A DNA stretch of 64,000 nt from GCA-2725625 sp964574215 (lineage in GTDB: Bacteria > Pseudomonadota > Alphaproteobacteria > Rhodospirillales > UBA2165): contig CAZNLR010000025.1 of NCBI GenBank assembly GCA_964574215.1, positions 1-64,000 of the forward strand, read 5' to 3'. The notes below the pieces were generated by a model. It made no database searches. It was not told the origin of the DNA and saw nothing but the letters and a program-made list of their open reading frames with translations. Each line of letters opens with the position of its first letter. Within the stretch, counting starts at the first letter, position 1. Of the stretch, positions 52,250 to 60,743 are shown piece after piece. The position numbers and the translations under genes are program-made.

Positions 52250-53289
52250 TCGGGCTCTCCGGTATCTTCGTTGGTGATCGCGATCATTGTTTCGAGGGCT
52301 TTCTTGGCATCGCCCGAATCAATGGCGTTGGCTGCCATGGCGGCCCCGTCCTTTAGGTTTTCGACTTTGTCGCCAACGATCAACGCCGCGGCGGCATTGA
52401 ACAAAACGACGTCCCGATAGGCGCCTGGTGCACCATCCATCAGGTCCCGGATCGCTTGGGCGTTGGTTTCCGCATCACCGCCTTTTAAGTCCTTGGGCTT
52501 GGCGATGGCAAGTCCTGCCTCTTCCGGACTGACCTCGAAGGTCGATACTTTGCCGTCTTTTAGTTCTGCGACATAGGAGGGGCCGGTGGTGGTTAGTTCA
52601 TCGGTGCCGTCCGACCCGTGCATAACCCAGGCCCGCTCGCTCCCCAATTTCCCCAGGGTTTCGGCAATGGGCTCGATCCAGTCCTTGGAGAAAACGCCGG
52701 TGAGTTGCCGTTTCACACCCGACGGATTGCAGATCGGACCCAAAAGATTGAACAACGTGCGGGTCGCCAGTTCGACGCGGGGACCGGCCACGTGGCGCAT
52801 GGCGCTGTGATGACGGGGGGCCATCATAAAACCAATGCCGGCCTCTGTCATGGACCGGGCGATAAGGGAAAAATCGGCATCCGTATTAATGCCTAGCGCC
52901 GTCAAGGCATCCGCCGCACCGGATTTCGATGACAAGGCCCGGTTGCCGTGCTTGGCGACAGGTATGCCGCAGGCGGCCACAACAATTGCCGCGCCGGTGG
53001 AGATGTTAAAGGTGCCGGAACCGTCGCCGCCGGTACCAACCACGTCCATGGCGCCTTTGGGTGCCTCGATATAGGCGGCTTTGGCCCGCATGGCCCGGGC
53101 GGCGCCGGTAATTTCGGCGACCGTCTCGCCCCGTACCCTCAGCGCCATCAAGAAGCCGCCGATTTGCGATGGCGTGGCGTCGCCGTTCATGATGATCTGG
53201 AACGCTTTTTCCGCCTCGGTTTCATCCAGGGCATTGCCGTCGGCCACTTTGGCGATAAAGCCTTTCATTTCCTGTAAGTCGTTGCTCAT
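52246..53289 (-). CDS. trpD: anthranilate phosphoribosyltransferase
   Basis: 347 aa. It transfers phosphoribosyl from PRPP to anthranilate. VVGTGGDGSGTFNISTGAAI followed by VAKHGNRALSSKSGAADAL is the PRPP-binding signature. The N-terminal helical domain covers about residues 1-75. It is not fused to TrpG, which lies 12 nt upstream as a separate gene. Confidence 0.96.
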   Translation of the reverse strand: MSNDLQEMKGFIAKVADGNALDETEAEKAFQIIMNGDATPSQIGGFLMALRVRGETVAEITGAARAMRAKAAYIEAPKGAMDVVGTGGDGSGTFNISTGAAIVVAACGIPVAKHGNRALSSKSGAADALTALGINTDADFSLIARSMTEAGIGFMMAPRHHSAMRHVAGPRVELATRTLFNLLGPICNPSGVKRQLTGVFSKDWIEPIAETLGKLGSERAWVMHGSDGTDELTTTGPSYVAELKDGKVSTFEVSPEEAGLAIAKPKDLKGGDAETNAQAIRDLMDGAPGAYRDVVLFNAAAALIVGDKVENLKDGAAMAANAIDSGDAKKALETMIAITNEDTGEPD

Positions 53290-53301
53290 GCCCCGTTTAT
53301 C

Positions 53302-53874
53302 CTATGTTGGAATTTGATCGAGAAAGTTTTTTAGCAAACGATGGCCATGTTCCGAAGCGATACTTTCGGGATGGAACTGAACACCGGACATTTGATGATC
53401 CCGATGGGCAATGGCCATAATCAGCCCATCGTCGGTTTTTGCCGTGATCTCGATTTCATCCGGCCAACCGCCCGGATCCAGCATGAGCGAGTGATAGCGC
53501 GTCGCATCGAAAGGATCGGGCAGGCCCAAGAACATATCGTGGGCGGTGTGATTAATTTTACTGACCTTACCGTGCATCGGTTGGGGCGCTCGGACCACAC
53601 GGGCGCCGAACACTTGTCCGATGGTCTGGAAGCCGAGACAAACGCCAAACACGGGAATCGATCCCGCCGCTTTTTCCACCAGATCTAGGCAAATACCCGC
53701 TTTGTCAGGATCGCAGGGACCCGGTGAAATCAGGATTGCACTGGGATGCATGTCCATTGCCTCAGCCGCCGTTAAGGCATCATTTCGCCTCACCTCAACC
53801 TCCGCACCCAATTCGCCCAGATAGTGCCAGAGGTTGTAAGTAAAGCTGTCGTAATTATCAATTAATAACAACAT
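53302..53874 (-). CDS. trpG: anthranilate synthase glutamine amidotransferase subunit
   Basis: Class I glutaminase, 190 aa, supplying ammonia to TrpE (or to PabB). The triad is Cys79 in FGVCLGFQ, His168 and Glu170 in VQFHPES. The residue after the nucleophile loop is Phe82 where most homologues have His (GVCLGHQ), a small oddity. It is the first gene of trpG-trpD-trpC-moaC-moeA; its partner trpE is about 6.9 kb away. The 208 nt upstream are AT-rich and shared with the divergent copper promoter. Confidence 0.95.
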   Translation of the reverse strand: MLLLIDNYDSFTYNLWHYLGELGAEVEVRRNDALTAAEAMDMHPSAILISPGPCDPDKAGICLDLVEKAAGSIPVFGVCLGFQTIGQVFGARVVRAPQPMHGKVSKINHTAHDMFLGLPDPFDATRYHSLMLDPGGWPDEIEITAKTDDGLIMAIAHRDHQMSGVQFHPESIASEHGHRLLKNFLDQIPT

Positions 53875-54015
53875 ATCAAGCCGTTGTAATAATATTCTAA
53901 AGTTTTAATTTAAAACAAAATGACGTCCAAAGGTAAGCGGACGCCACAATGCAAGGGGTTAGGGTCATCGTCAAGCGTTGGAATTATATCGGGCAATTTT
54001 TTTCCACACTTGCAC

Positions 54016-54046
54016 TTGACCTTCCATTGACTGGAAAGTCCATATA
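54016..54046 (+). promoter_or_regulatory. MerR-family (CueR-type) promoter and operator of the copper ATPase gene
   Basis: TTGACC (54016-54021) and CATATA (54041-54046) are 19 nt apart, the stretched spacing used by MerR-family activators. Between them lies the dyad ACCTTCCA-TTGAC-TGGAAAGT (54019-54039), 7 of 8 positions symmetric, which resembles known CueR operators. It lies 37 nt before the ATPase start. Confidence 0.82.
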
Positions 54047-54082
54047 AACATTCTATCTTAGTGGAAGGTTAGGATTGCCCCA

Positions 54083-56545
54083 ATGGATGCGATGGAAAAT
54101 ACCGCGAGTGATAAAACCGCCAAAGACCCTGTTTGCGGCATGATGGTCGACCCGGACAAGACGGAACATTCGGTTCCGTTCGAAGGCGACGATTACTATT
54201 TTTGCTGCAATGGATGCGCCACTAAATTCGGTGCCGACCCCATAGGCTATCTGACCACTACCGATCCGGTTTGCGGCATGACGGTGGATATTCGCAAAAA
54301 AGCCGAAAATAACTTCGAACACGACGGTAAAACATATTTTTTCTGCTGCCAGGGGTGTGTGACAAAATTCAGCCTGGATCCGGAAAATTATCTTGATCCG
54401 TCGCCGGTTGACGAAGAAGAGGGCGATCCCAACGCCTTATATATTTGTCCCATGTGCCCGGAAGTGGAGAACATCGGTCCCGGCGCCTGTCCGAGCTGCG
54501 GCATGGCATTGGAGCCCGCCGATCCCTTGGCGTCGTTAAAATCGACCGCCAATCCGGAACTGGAGGACATGACCCGCCGGTTCTGGCTGTCGCTGTCTGT
54601 CGCTTTGCCGACGTTAATACTGGCCATGGGCGACCTGATACCGGGTCAGCCTATTCAAACGATCATCAGCGACAATGTCAGCGTCTGGCTGCAATTTATT
54701 CTGGCGACGCCTGCCGTTTTATGGGCAGGATTTCCGTTTTTCGAACGCGCCTGGGTGTCAATCGTCAGCCGCAATCTTAATATGTTTACGTTGATTGGGA
54801 TTGGCGTGGGTGTTGCCTATATCTACAGCGTTTTTGCCGTATTGGCGCCGGAACTGTTTCCGCCGTCATTTAAAACCGAGAGTGGGGTCATCGCCGTCTA
54901 TTTCGAGGCGGCGGCGGTCATCGTCACCTTGGTCATGTTGGGTCAGGTACTTGAACTGAAAGCCCGTGCGGAAACCGGCGGTGCGCTGCGGGCGCTGCTG
55001 GATTTGTCGCCCAAAACGGCCCGCCTGATATCCGATGACGGTATGGAAAAGGATGTGCCACTGGAAAACGTCAAGGTGGGCGATCTTCTGCGCGTGCGCC
55101 CGGGTGAGGCCGTCCCCGTGGATGGCGTTGTTTCCGACGGGGCCAGCACGGTCGACGAATCCATGATTACCGGTGAAGCCATTCCCGTTACCAAAAATGT
55201 AGAGGATACGGTGACGGGCGGCACGCTCAATCAAACCGGCAGTTTCGCCATGACAGCCGAGCATGTGGGATCGGAAACCCTGCTGGCGCAAATCGTCGGG
55301 CTGGTGGCCGAAGCCCAACGCAGCCGGGCGCCGGTACAACGTATCGCCGACCAGGTCTCCGGTTATTTTGTCCCGGTGGTCGTCGGGTCGGCCGTAATTA
55401 CCTTTATCATCTGGGCCTGGGTCGGCCCGGAACCCCGTATGTCCTTCGCCCTTTTAAATGCGGTCGCCGTGCTGATCATCGCTTGTCCTTGCGCCTTGGG
55501 ATTGGCGACCCCCATGTCGATCATGGTTGGCACCGGGCGGGGCGCCAATGCCGGCGTTCTGATCCGTAGCGCCGAGGCTTTAGAGCGGATGGAAAAAATA
55601 GATACGTTGATCGTTGATAAGACCGGCACTCTGACGGAGGGAAAACCAAAAGTCGTCGGCATCCATGCCGAAAACGGTTTTGATGAAAGTGACGTGCTGG
55701 AATTTGCCGCCAGTTTGGAAAAAACCAGCGAACATCCCTTGGCACAGGCAGTCATCACCGCCGCCGAAGAGAAAATGCTTCCATTGAAAGATGTCGACAA
55801 CTTCGAATCCGTACCGGGTAAAGGCGTGCAGGGGCATCTTGGCGGCCGCCATATTGCCGTTGGAAACCAAGCCATGTTCGAGGGCAGGGACAATCAGATT
55901 TCAGGCCTGCCCGTTGACCTGGCGTCCAGGGGACACACGGTGATTTACCTACTCGTGGACAATAAATTGGCTGGCTACCTTCTCGTTGCCGATCAGATCA
56001 AGCCGACCACCCGGCAGGCGATCGAAAAGCTTCGCACCGCCGGTATCGAGATCATCATGGCGACGGGAGATTCGCGAGAGGCTGCCGGTTCGGTTGCCGC
56101 CGAACTGGGCATAGATCGGTATGAAGCAGCCGTATTGCCCGACCGCAAAGGAGCATTGGTTAAGGAGATACAAAGTGAAGGCCGGGTCGTGGCCATGGCC
56201 GGTGACGGTGTCAATGATGCGCCGGCTTTGGCCCAGGCGGATATCGGCATCGCCATGGGGACGGGCGCCGATATCGCCATGCAAAGCGCTGAGGTAACCT
56301 TGGTGAAGGGTGATTTAAACGGCATATTGCGGGCGCGTAGCCTCAGCGTTGCGACCATGAAAAACATTCGGCAAAATCTCTTTTTCGCCTTTTTTTACAA
56401 CAGTATAGGCGTTCCCATTGCCGCCGGTGTTCTATATCCGTTTTTCGGTTTGCTGCTGAGCCCGATGATCGCCAGCGCCGCAATGAGTATGAGTTCCGTA
56501 TCCGTCATCGGCAATGCGTTGCGCCTCAGAAATACACGACTTTAA
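54083..56545 (+). CDS. copA: copper-translocating P1B-type ATPase with two N-terminal YHS domains
   Basis: Copper exporter, 820 aa. In place of the usual HMA metal-binding domains there are two YHS domains (about residues 14-57 and 60-103, each DPVCGM at the start and CC-x-GC near the end) and then a Cys-rich heavy-metal-binding segment (ICPMCPEVE...CPSCGMALE, residues 121-144). Eight membrane helices follow. The intramembrane CPC motif is Cys468-Pro-Cys470, the phosphorylated Asp512 lies in DKTGTLT, HPLAQAV is the nucleotide-domain motif, and GDGVNDAPAL starts at 707. The promoter and the downstream regulator indicate copper induction; silver could also be a substrate. Confidence 0.93.
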   Translation: MDAMENTASDKTAKDPVCGMMVDPDKTEHSVPFEGDDYYFCCNGCATKFGADPIGYLTTTDPVCGMTVDIRKKAENNFEHDGKTYFFCCQGCVTKFSLDPENYLDPSPVDEEEGDPNALYICPMCPEVENIGPGACPSCGMALEPADPLASLKSTANPELEDMTRRFWLSLSVALPTLILAMGDLIPGQPIQTIISDNVSVWLQFILATPAVLWAGFPFFERAWVSIVSRNLNMFTLIGIGVGVAYIYSVFAVLAPELFPPSFKTESGVIAVYFEAAAVIVTLVMLGQVLELKARAETGGALRALLDLSPKTARLISDDGMEKDVPLENVKVGDLLRVRPGEAVPVDGVVSDGASTVDESMITGEAIPVTKNVEDTVTGGTLNQTGSFAMTAEHVGSETLLAQIVGLVAEAQRSRAPVQRIADQVSGYFVPVVVGSAVITFIIWAWVGPEPRMSFALLNAVAVLIIACPCALGLATPMSIMVGTGRGANAGVLIRSAEALERMEKIDTLIVDKTGTLTEGKPKVVGIHAENGFDESDVLEFAASLEKTSEHPLAQAVITAAEEKMLPLKDVDNFESVPGKGVQGHLGGRHIAVGNQAMFEGRDNQISGLPVDLASRGHTVIYLLVDNKLAGYLLVADQIKPTTRQAIEKLRTAGIEIIMATGDSREAAGSVAAELGIDRYEAAVLPDRKGALVKEIQSEGRVVAMAGDGVNDAPALAQADIGIAMGTGADIAMQSAEVTLVKGDLNGILRARSLSVATMKNIRQNLFFAFFYNSIGVPIAAGVLYPFFGLLLSPMIASAAMSMSSVSVIGNALRLRNTRL

Positions 56546-56578
56546 CTTCAAAAACAGTTTTTTTGTTGGGGAACCGAA

Positions 56579-56986
56579 ATGAATATTGGAAAAGCATCAG
56601 AGTTGAGTGGCGTTCGGGCTAAGACCATCCGCTATTATGAAAGTATCGGTTTGATCCCTGAACCGCCAAGAAGGGAAAGTGGATACCGCGACTATGGATT
56701 GCCTGATATCGAAACATTGAAATTCGTGCAAAGGGCCCGGAATCTGGGATTTACCATTAAGGACGTGAGTGATCTCTTGAATTTGTGGAACGACAAAAAC
56801 CGCGCCAGTTCGCGGGTGAAGGAACTGACGCAGCGTCATATCCAGGAAATCGAAGGCCGAATTGATGAATTGGAAAGCATGCGGCGAACCTTGATCGACC
56901 TCTCCAACAAATGCCACGGAGATGACCGGCCCGACTGCCCGATCCTCGATGATTTGGCCTCAAGCTTAAACGGTAATAGAGCGTAA
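56579..56986 (+). CDS. cueR: Cu(I)-responsive MerR-family regulator (CueR-like)
   Basis: 135 aa. The N-terminal winged helix-turn-helix is MNIGKASELSGVRAKTIRYY, followed by a dimerisation helix. The metal loop has two Cys separated by seven residues (C-HGDDRPD-C, near residues 112-120), the spacing that defines monovalent-metal CueR sensors. It follows the ATPase gene by 34 nt and very likely acts on the 19-nt-spaced promoter at 54016, including its own transcript. Confidence 0.92.
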   Translation: MNIGKASELSGVRAKTIRYYESIGLIPEPPRRESGYRDYGLPDIETLKFVQRARNLGFTIKDVSDLLNLWNDKNRASSRVKELTQRHIQEIEGRIDELESMRRTLIDLSNKCHGDDRPDCPILDDLASSLNGNRA

Positions 56987-57043
56987 ATGATTTTTGCGTA
57001 GGTTCCGAACTTGAAGTCACGCCTGTTTTAGGGTGCTGTTAGT

Positions 57044-58267
57044 GTGGAGTTCGGCCAATTGCCGCCAATTCAGTTAAATAATCTTATCGGCGCGTTGCGC
57101 GCCCGCGTACCGAACCACCTTTGGTTATTCGGCGCGGTTGCCTTGTTGGCGGTGATCGTCGGTGTTGCAGGCGCACTCAGCTTGAAAAATAACGGTAAAG
57201 ACCGTCAGAAAATTGACCATGTGGTGAATGGCTCAAATGGGGTGGTCAATCCAGTACCCCAAAAAAGAACCATTAAACCTGCAGAAAACAAACCGGCTGA
57301 AAAGCAGGCTGAATCGAATGTCGAACCGGATGTGCCTTCCACTGCGAAACCGGAGCTGGCGCCCGTACCGGACCCTGAACCGGACCCTGAACCTGAAATC
57401 CATTACGAGGAGCCGCTGCCGGAAACGGTTCATGAAACGGCGTCGCTGCCGGAGCCAGTGCCTGATTTAGTGTTAAAAGAACCGGTGATCGTTCCCTATG
57501 CAGGATTCCCCGCTTGGCGAAAATACGCCAGGAATATGGCGGACATTCCACCGGGACCGCAGATTGCCATTGTGATTGATGATGCGGGGATCGATCGGCG
57601 CCGGACGGCGCAGGCGATCAATCTGCCGGGGCCGTTGACCATCGCTTTTTTGACCTATGCCGGGGCCTTGGAGAAACAAACGAAAGCCGCCCGTCAGGCG
57701 GGGCACGAAATAATGGTTCATATGCCCATGCAGCCGATGAATGCGGACGTGGACCCGGGCCCAAATGTTCTAACGAATTCGTTGTCGCCCGAAGAGACGT
57801 TGAAACGTATTGTCTGGGGCCTGGACCGTCTTCAGGGTTATGTGGGCGTCAACAATCATATGGGCAGCCGGTTCACCGAATATGCCGGTGGTATGGAGAT
57901 TTTGCTCAAGGAACTGAAGCGAAGGGGACTGCTTTTTCTCGATTCCCGCACCTCTACCAAAAGTGTCGGCGCCGGCATCGCTTTGGCCATCGATCTGCCG
58001 TTTGCCGAACGGAACGTCTTTTTGGATAATGTTCCGGAGGTTGCTGCCGTTAACAAACAACTGAAATTATTGGAGAGTGTCGCCAAGCGCCAAGGCTACG
58101 CCATTGCCATCGGCCATCCACGGGATGCGACCATCTTCGCACTTTCCCAATGGTTGGCGGTCATCGCCGAAAAAGGCCTGGTGCAAGTGCCGATCAGCGC
58201 CATTGTTGCCCGCCGGCAGGGGATGGCCCAAGTGGGGCTTCCTGTGGAGCCTAAAAAGTCAGAATAA
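57044..58267 (+). CDS. divergent polysaccharide deacetylase family protein
   Basis: 407 aa from a GTG at 57044. One N-terminal membrane helix (about residues 24-47) is followed by a Pro/Glu/Val-rich linker (about 60-150) and a periplasmic domain of the divergent polysaccharide deacetylase (YibQ-like, DUF610) type: IAIVIDDAGIDRRRTAQAI, HEIMVHMPMQPMN, YVGVNNHMGSRFT and GLLFLDSRTS are recognisable, with conserved Asp and His residues of the deacetylase site. In many alphaproteobacteria this gene lies next to ctpA and rppH; here it stands after cueR. The substrate is unknown. It ends 17 nt inside the opposite gene. Confidence 0.88.
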   Translation: MEFGQLPPIQLNNLIGALRARVPNHLWLFGAVALLAVIVGVAGALSLKNNGKDRQKIDHVVNGSNGVVNPVPQKRTIKPAENKPAEKQAESNVEPDVPSTAKPELAPVPDPEPDPEPEIHYEEPLPETVHETASLPEPVPDLVLKEPVIVPYAGFPAWRKYARNMADIPPGPQIAIVIDDAGIDRRRTAQAINLPGPLTIAFLTYAGALEKQTKAARQAGHEIMVHMPMQPMNADVDPGPNVLTNSLSPEETLKRIVWGLDRLQGYVGVNNHMGSRFTEYAGGMEILLKELKRRGLLFLDSRTSTKSVGAGIALAIDLPFAERNVFLDNVPEVAAVNKQLKLLESVAKRQGYAIAIGHPRDATIFALSQWLAVIAEKGLVQVPISAIVARRQGMAQVGLPVEPKKSE

Positions 58268-59177
58268 TCTTGCCCCGAATATGGCCCGTTTCCGATTGCC
58301 GGTGAGCTTCGGCGGCTTGCGCCACGGGGTATTCGTGGACGGGTAGGGGGTTAAGGGCGCCCTCGGCTGCCAATGCCATCAATTTGCGCAAGGGGCTGCC
58401 TTCATCCTTGACCATCACCACTTTGGTGGTGACGCCGTAAGTTTCCGATAAATCCTCTATCGGGGCGGCATTGACGCAGACCATTGTGCCGCCCTTTTTT
58501 AGGACCTCGTAGGAGCGTTTGTGTACTTCGCCGCCCATGGTGTCGAAAACCACGTCCATATCAGATAGTTCCTCGGTGAAATCCTGATGGTCATAGGCGA
58601 TCACAGGCGACGCACCGAGGGATTCGACGAAATCGACATTGGCTTGGCTGCAAGTGGCGCTGACGGCCGCCCCTAGATGACGGGCAATCTGAATGGCGTA
58701 CCCACCCACACCCCCAGCACCGGCATGAACCAAAACGCTTTTACCATCTAATTCGCCGGCATCTTCGGCGATGGCGATCCAGGACGTGACGCCGGAAAGG
58801 GGAATACCTGCTGCTTCTGCAAAAGACAGCGAACTCGGCATAGGAGATACTCGGTCTGACGGCAAGGTCACCAATTCGGCATAGGAGCCTTTTTCGCGCC
58901 CAGGAACGAATACAACGTTGTCGCCGGGGTTGAAGTCCGCAACGTCGGTTCCGACCGCTTCGACCACGCCGGCGCCGTCCCGTCCGGGGGTGACCGGAAA
59001 CTGCTGGGGAAAAACTTTCTGCAAATAGCCCGCCCTGATTTTCCAATCGATGGGATTGACGCTGGCGGCTTTAACCAGAATTTTGACTTCGCCCGGCGCC
59101 GGATCGGCGGCATCGGGAAGGTCGCTATATTGCAATACGTCAGCAGATCCATATTCATTATAAATTATTGCTTTCAT
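58251..59177 (-). CDS. NADPH:quinone reductase-like MDR-superfamily oxidoreductase
   Basis: 308 aa, medium-chain dehydrogenase/reductase fold. The N-terminal catalytic domain has VNPIDWKIRAGYL and PGRDGAGVVEAVG, and the Rossmann loop is HAGAGGVGGYAIQIARHLGA (about residues 141-160). The structural zinc cysteines are absent, so it belongs to the zinc-less quinone oxidoreductase group. GGAGGAATTT precedes the ATG at 59177. It follows the acyl-CoA synthetase gene by 19 nt and is probably cotranscribed with it. The physiological substrate cannot be assigned. Confidence 0.88.
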   Translation of the reverse strand: MKAIIYNEYGSADVLQYSDLPDAADPAPGEVKILVKAASVNPIDWKIRAGYLQKVFPQQFPVTPGRDGAGVVEAVGTDVADFNPGDNVVFVPGREKGSYAELVTLPSDRVSPMPSSLSFAEAAGIPLSGVTSWIAIAEDAGELDGKSVLVHAGAGGVGGYAIQIARHLGAAVSATCSQANVDFVESLGASPVIAYDHQDFTEELSDMDVVFDTMGGEVHKRSYEVLKKGGTMVCVNAAPIEDLSETYGVTTKVVMVKDEGSPLRKLMALAAEGALNPLPVHEYPVAQAAEAHRQSETGHIRGKIILTF

Positions 59178-59196
59178 TCCAAATTCCTCCCGTTAC

Positions 59197-60738
59197 TCAT
59201 TTATTCAGGCGGGCCTCAAGGTCATGGCGCTTGATTTTACCGTTGGCGCTCCGCGGCACCTGGTCGGCTGCAATAAAGTAAATTTCTTTGGGGCATTTAA
59301 AGCCCGCCAGTTTTTGCCGGCACATTTGCTGCACATCGTCCGCCGTCAAGCTATCGGCGGCCGGAACGACAAAGGCGACGGGTATCTCACCCCATTTTTC
59401 ATCGGCTTGGCGTACCACGGCGGCATCTTCTATCTGGGGTGCGGCCAGCAGGACCTGCTCGATTTCAGCCGGGTACACGTTTTCGCCGCCGGTTTTGATC
59501 ATATATTTGGCGCGGTCGACAAAATCGAGGGTTCCGTCGTCGTTGCGGCGCAGCATATCGCCGGTCCGGAACCAGCCGACTTTGAAATCCGATTGGTTGG
59601 TTTCGTCCGCCTGCCAGTAGCCACTGAACAACGTTGGGCCGCGGACCTCGAGGATTCCGGGCTCGCCGACGGCGACTTCCGAACCGTCCGGATTGACGAG
59701 ACGGACCTCGCAAAACGAACTCTGCCGTTTCGACAGTTTTTCGGGGGCCTCGCCGACCGGAATCAAATTGCCGGTGGCTGGCGGGAAGCCGACTTCGGTG
59801 GACCCGAAGCTGTTGAGATAAGGCGCATCCAATAATGAGGTGAGTTCCGCTATCTGCTGGCGGGGTACCAGATCCGGCATGACGCCCACTACTTGAACAT
59901 TTTTGACCAGGGTTTCGGTGTTTTTGAGAGCCGCAATGAAGGATGCCGTCATACCGGGCACCGCGATAAACCAGCCGATATTCTCGTTGGCCACCGCATC
60001 GAGAAGAGCCGCCTCGTCGTAACCGTCGATGACGATTACTTTTCCACCCCGCAGCAAAGTCCCGATTGAGGGGTCGGTTGATCCCATGTGGCAGAGGGGC
60101 GTCCAGGCGGGGAAGGTATCGTTGAACGGCAGCATAACCTCGGTCGCGCCGGTCATGGCGCGGGCGATCATGGCCCGATGGCTGATAACCGCGCCCTTTG
60201 GTAGTCCCGTGGTGCCACTCGTATAGAGAATGATGAAACCGTCTTCCTGCGATACGTTATATTTGGGTTCTTCGGGCGAAGATGCCGTTAACAGGGCTTC
60301 ATAGTCGGAACCCAGTATCAATTGCTCCGACGGCTTATATCCTTCGTCGGACAAGGTTACGGCGTACTCGTCCTGCAAAATGACCAGTTTGGGTGAGACC
60401 AGTTCGATGCAGTAAATCAGTTCTTCGCCAACCAACCGCCAGTTGATACAGGCGGCAATGACGCCAATTTTAGCTGCCGCCAGTTGAATTTCCAGATATT
60501 CGGCTCGATTTCGGGAAATCAACGCCAGTCGGTCGCCGCTGGACAAACCCCTATCGGTTAAAGCGTTGGAAAGTCGGTTGATCCGGTCGTTTAGTTCGGC
60601 GTAAGTCCGGTGAATGGCGCCGCAAGAAAGGGCGATAGCGTTGCCGTTGGCGCGTACCTGCTGGGTAAACAGACCGCCGACCGACGATGAACCGGCGGCA
60701 AGTATATTGGCGGATGGTTGAAAACTGTCACCTGCCAT
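59197..60738 (-). CDS. AMP-forming acyl-CoA synthetase/ligase
   Basis: ANL-superfamily ligase, 513 aa from ATG 60738, which has GGGGAGAA upstream and lies 5 nt after the trpE stop. The P-loop motif A3 is ILYTSGTTGLPKGAVISH, the A5 region is NSFGSTEVG, A7 is FRTGDMLRRNDDG, A8 is DRAKYMIKTGGENVYPAEIE and the catalytic Lys motif A10 is PRSANGKIKR. It activates a carboxylic acid (fatty or aryl) as its CoA ester; the substrate is not predictable by eye. An acyl-CoA synthetase tightly behind trpE is unusual. Confidence 0.9.
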   Translation of the reverse strand: MAGDSFQPSANILAAGSSSVGGLFTQQVRANGNAIALSCGAIHRTYAELNDRINRLSNALTDRGLSSGDRLALISRNRAEYLEIQLAAAKIGVIAACINWRLVGEELIYCIELVSPKLVILQDEYAVTLSDEGYKPSEQLILGSDYEALLTASSPEEPKYNVSQEDGFIILYTSGTTGLPKGAVISHRAMIARAMTGATEVMLPFNDTFPAWTPLCHMGSTDPSIGTLLRGGKVIVIDGYDEAALLDAVANENIGWFIAVPGMTASFIAALKNTETLVKNVQVVGVMPDLVPRQQIAELTSLLDAPYLNSFGSTEVGFPPATGNLIPVGEAPEKLSKRQSSFCEVRLVNPDGSEVAVGEPGILEVRGPTLFSGYWQADETNQSDFKVGWFRTGDMLRRNDDGTLDFVDRAKYMIKTGGENVYPAEIEQVLLAAPQIEDAAVVRQADEKWGEIPVAFVVPAADSLTADDVQQMCRQKLAGFKCPKEIYFIAADQVPRSANGKIKRHDLEARLNK

Positions 60739-60743
60739 ATCGT

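Noticed and set aside
53922..53945. Hairpin GACGTCC/GGACGCC upstream of trpG, considered as a trp attenuator
   Set aside because: The stem has a mismatch, no T run follows on either strand, and no Trp-rich leader peptide is present.
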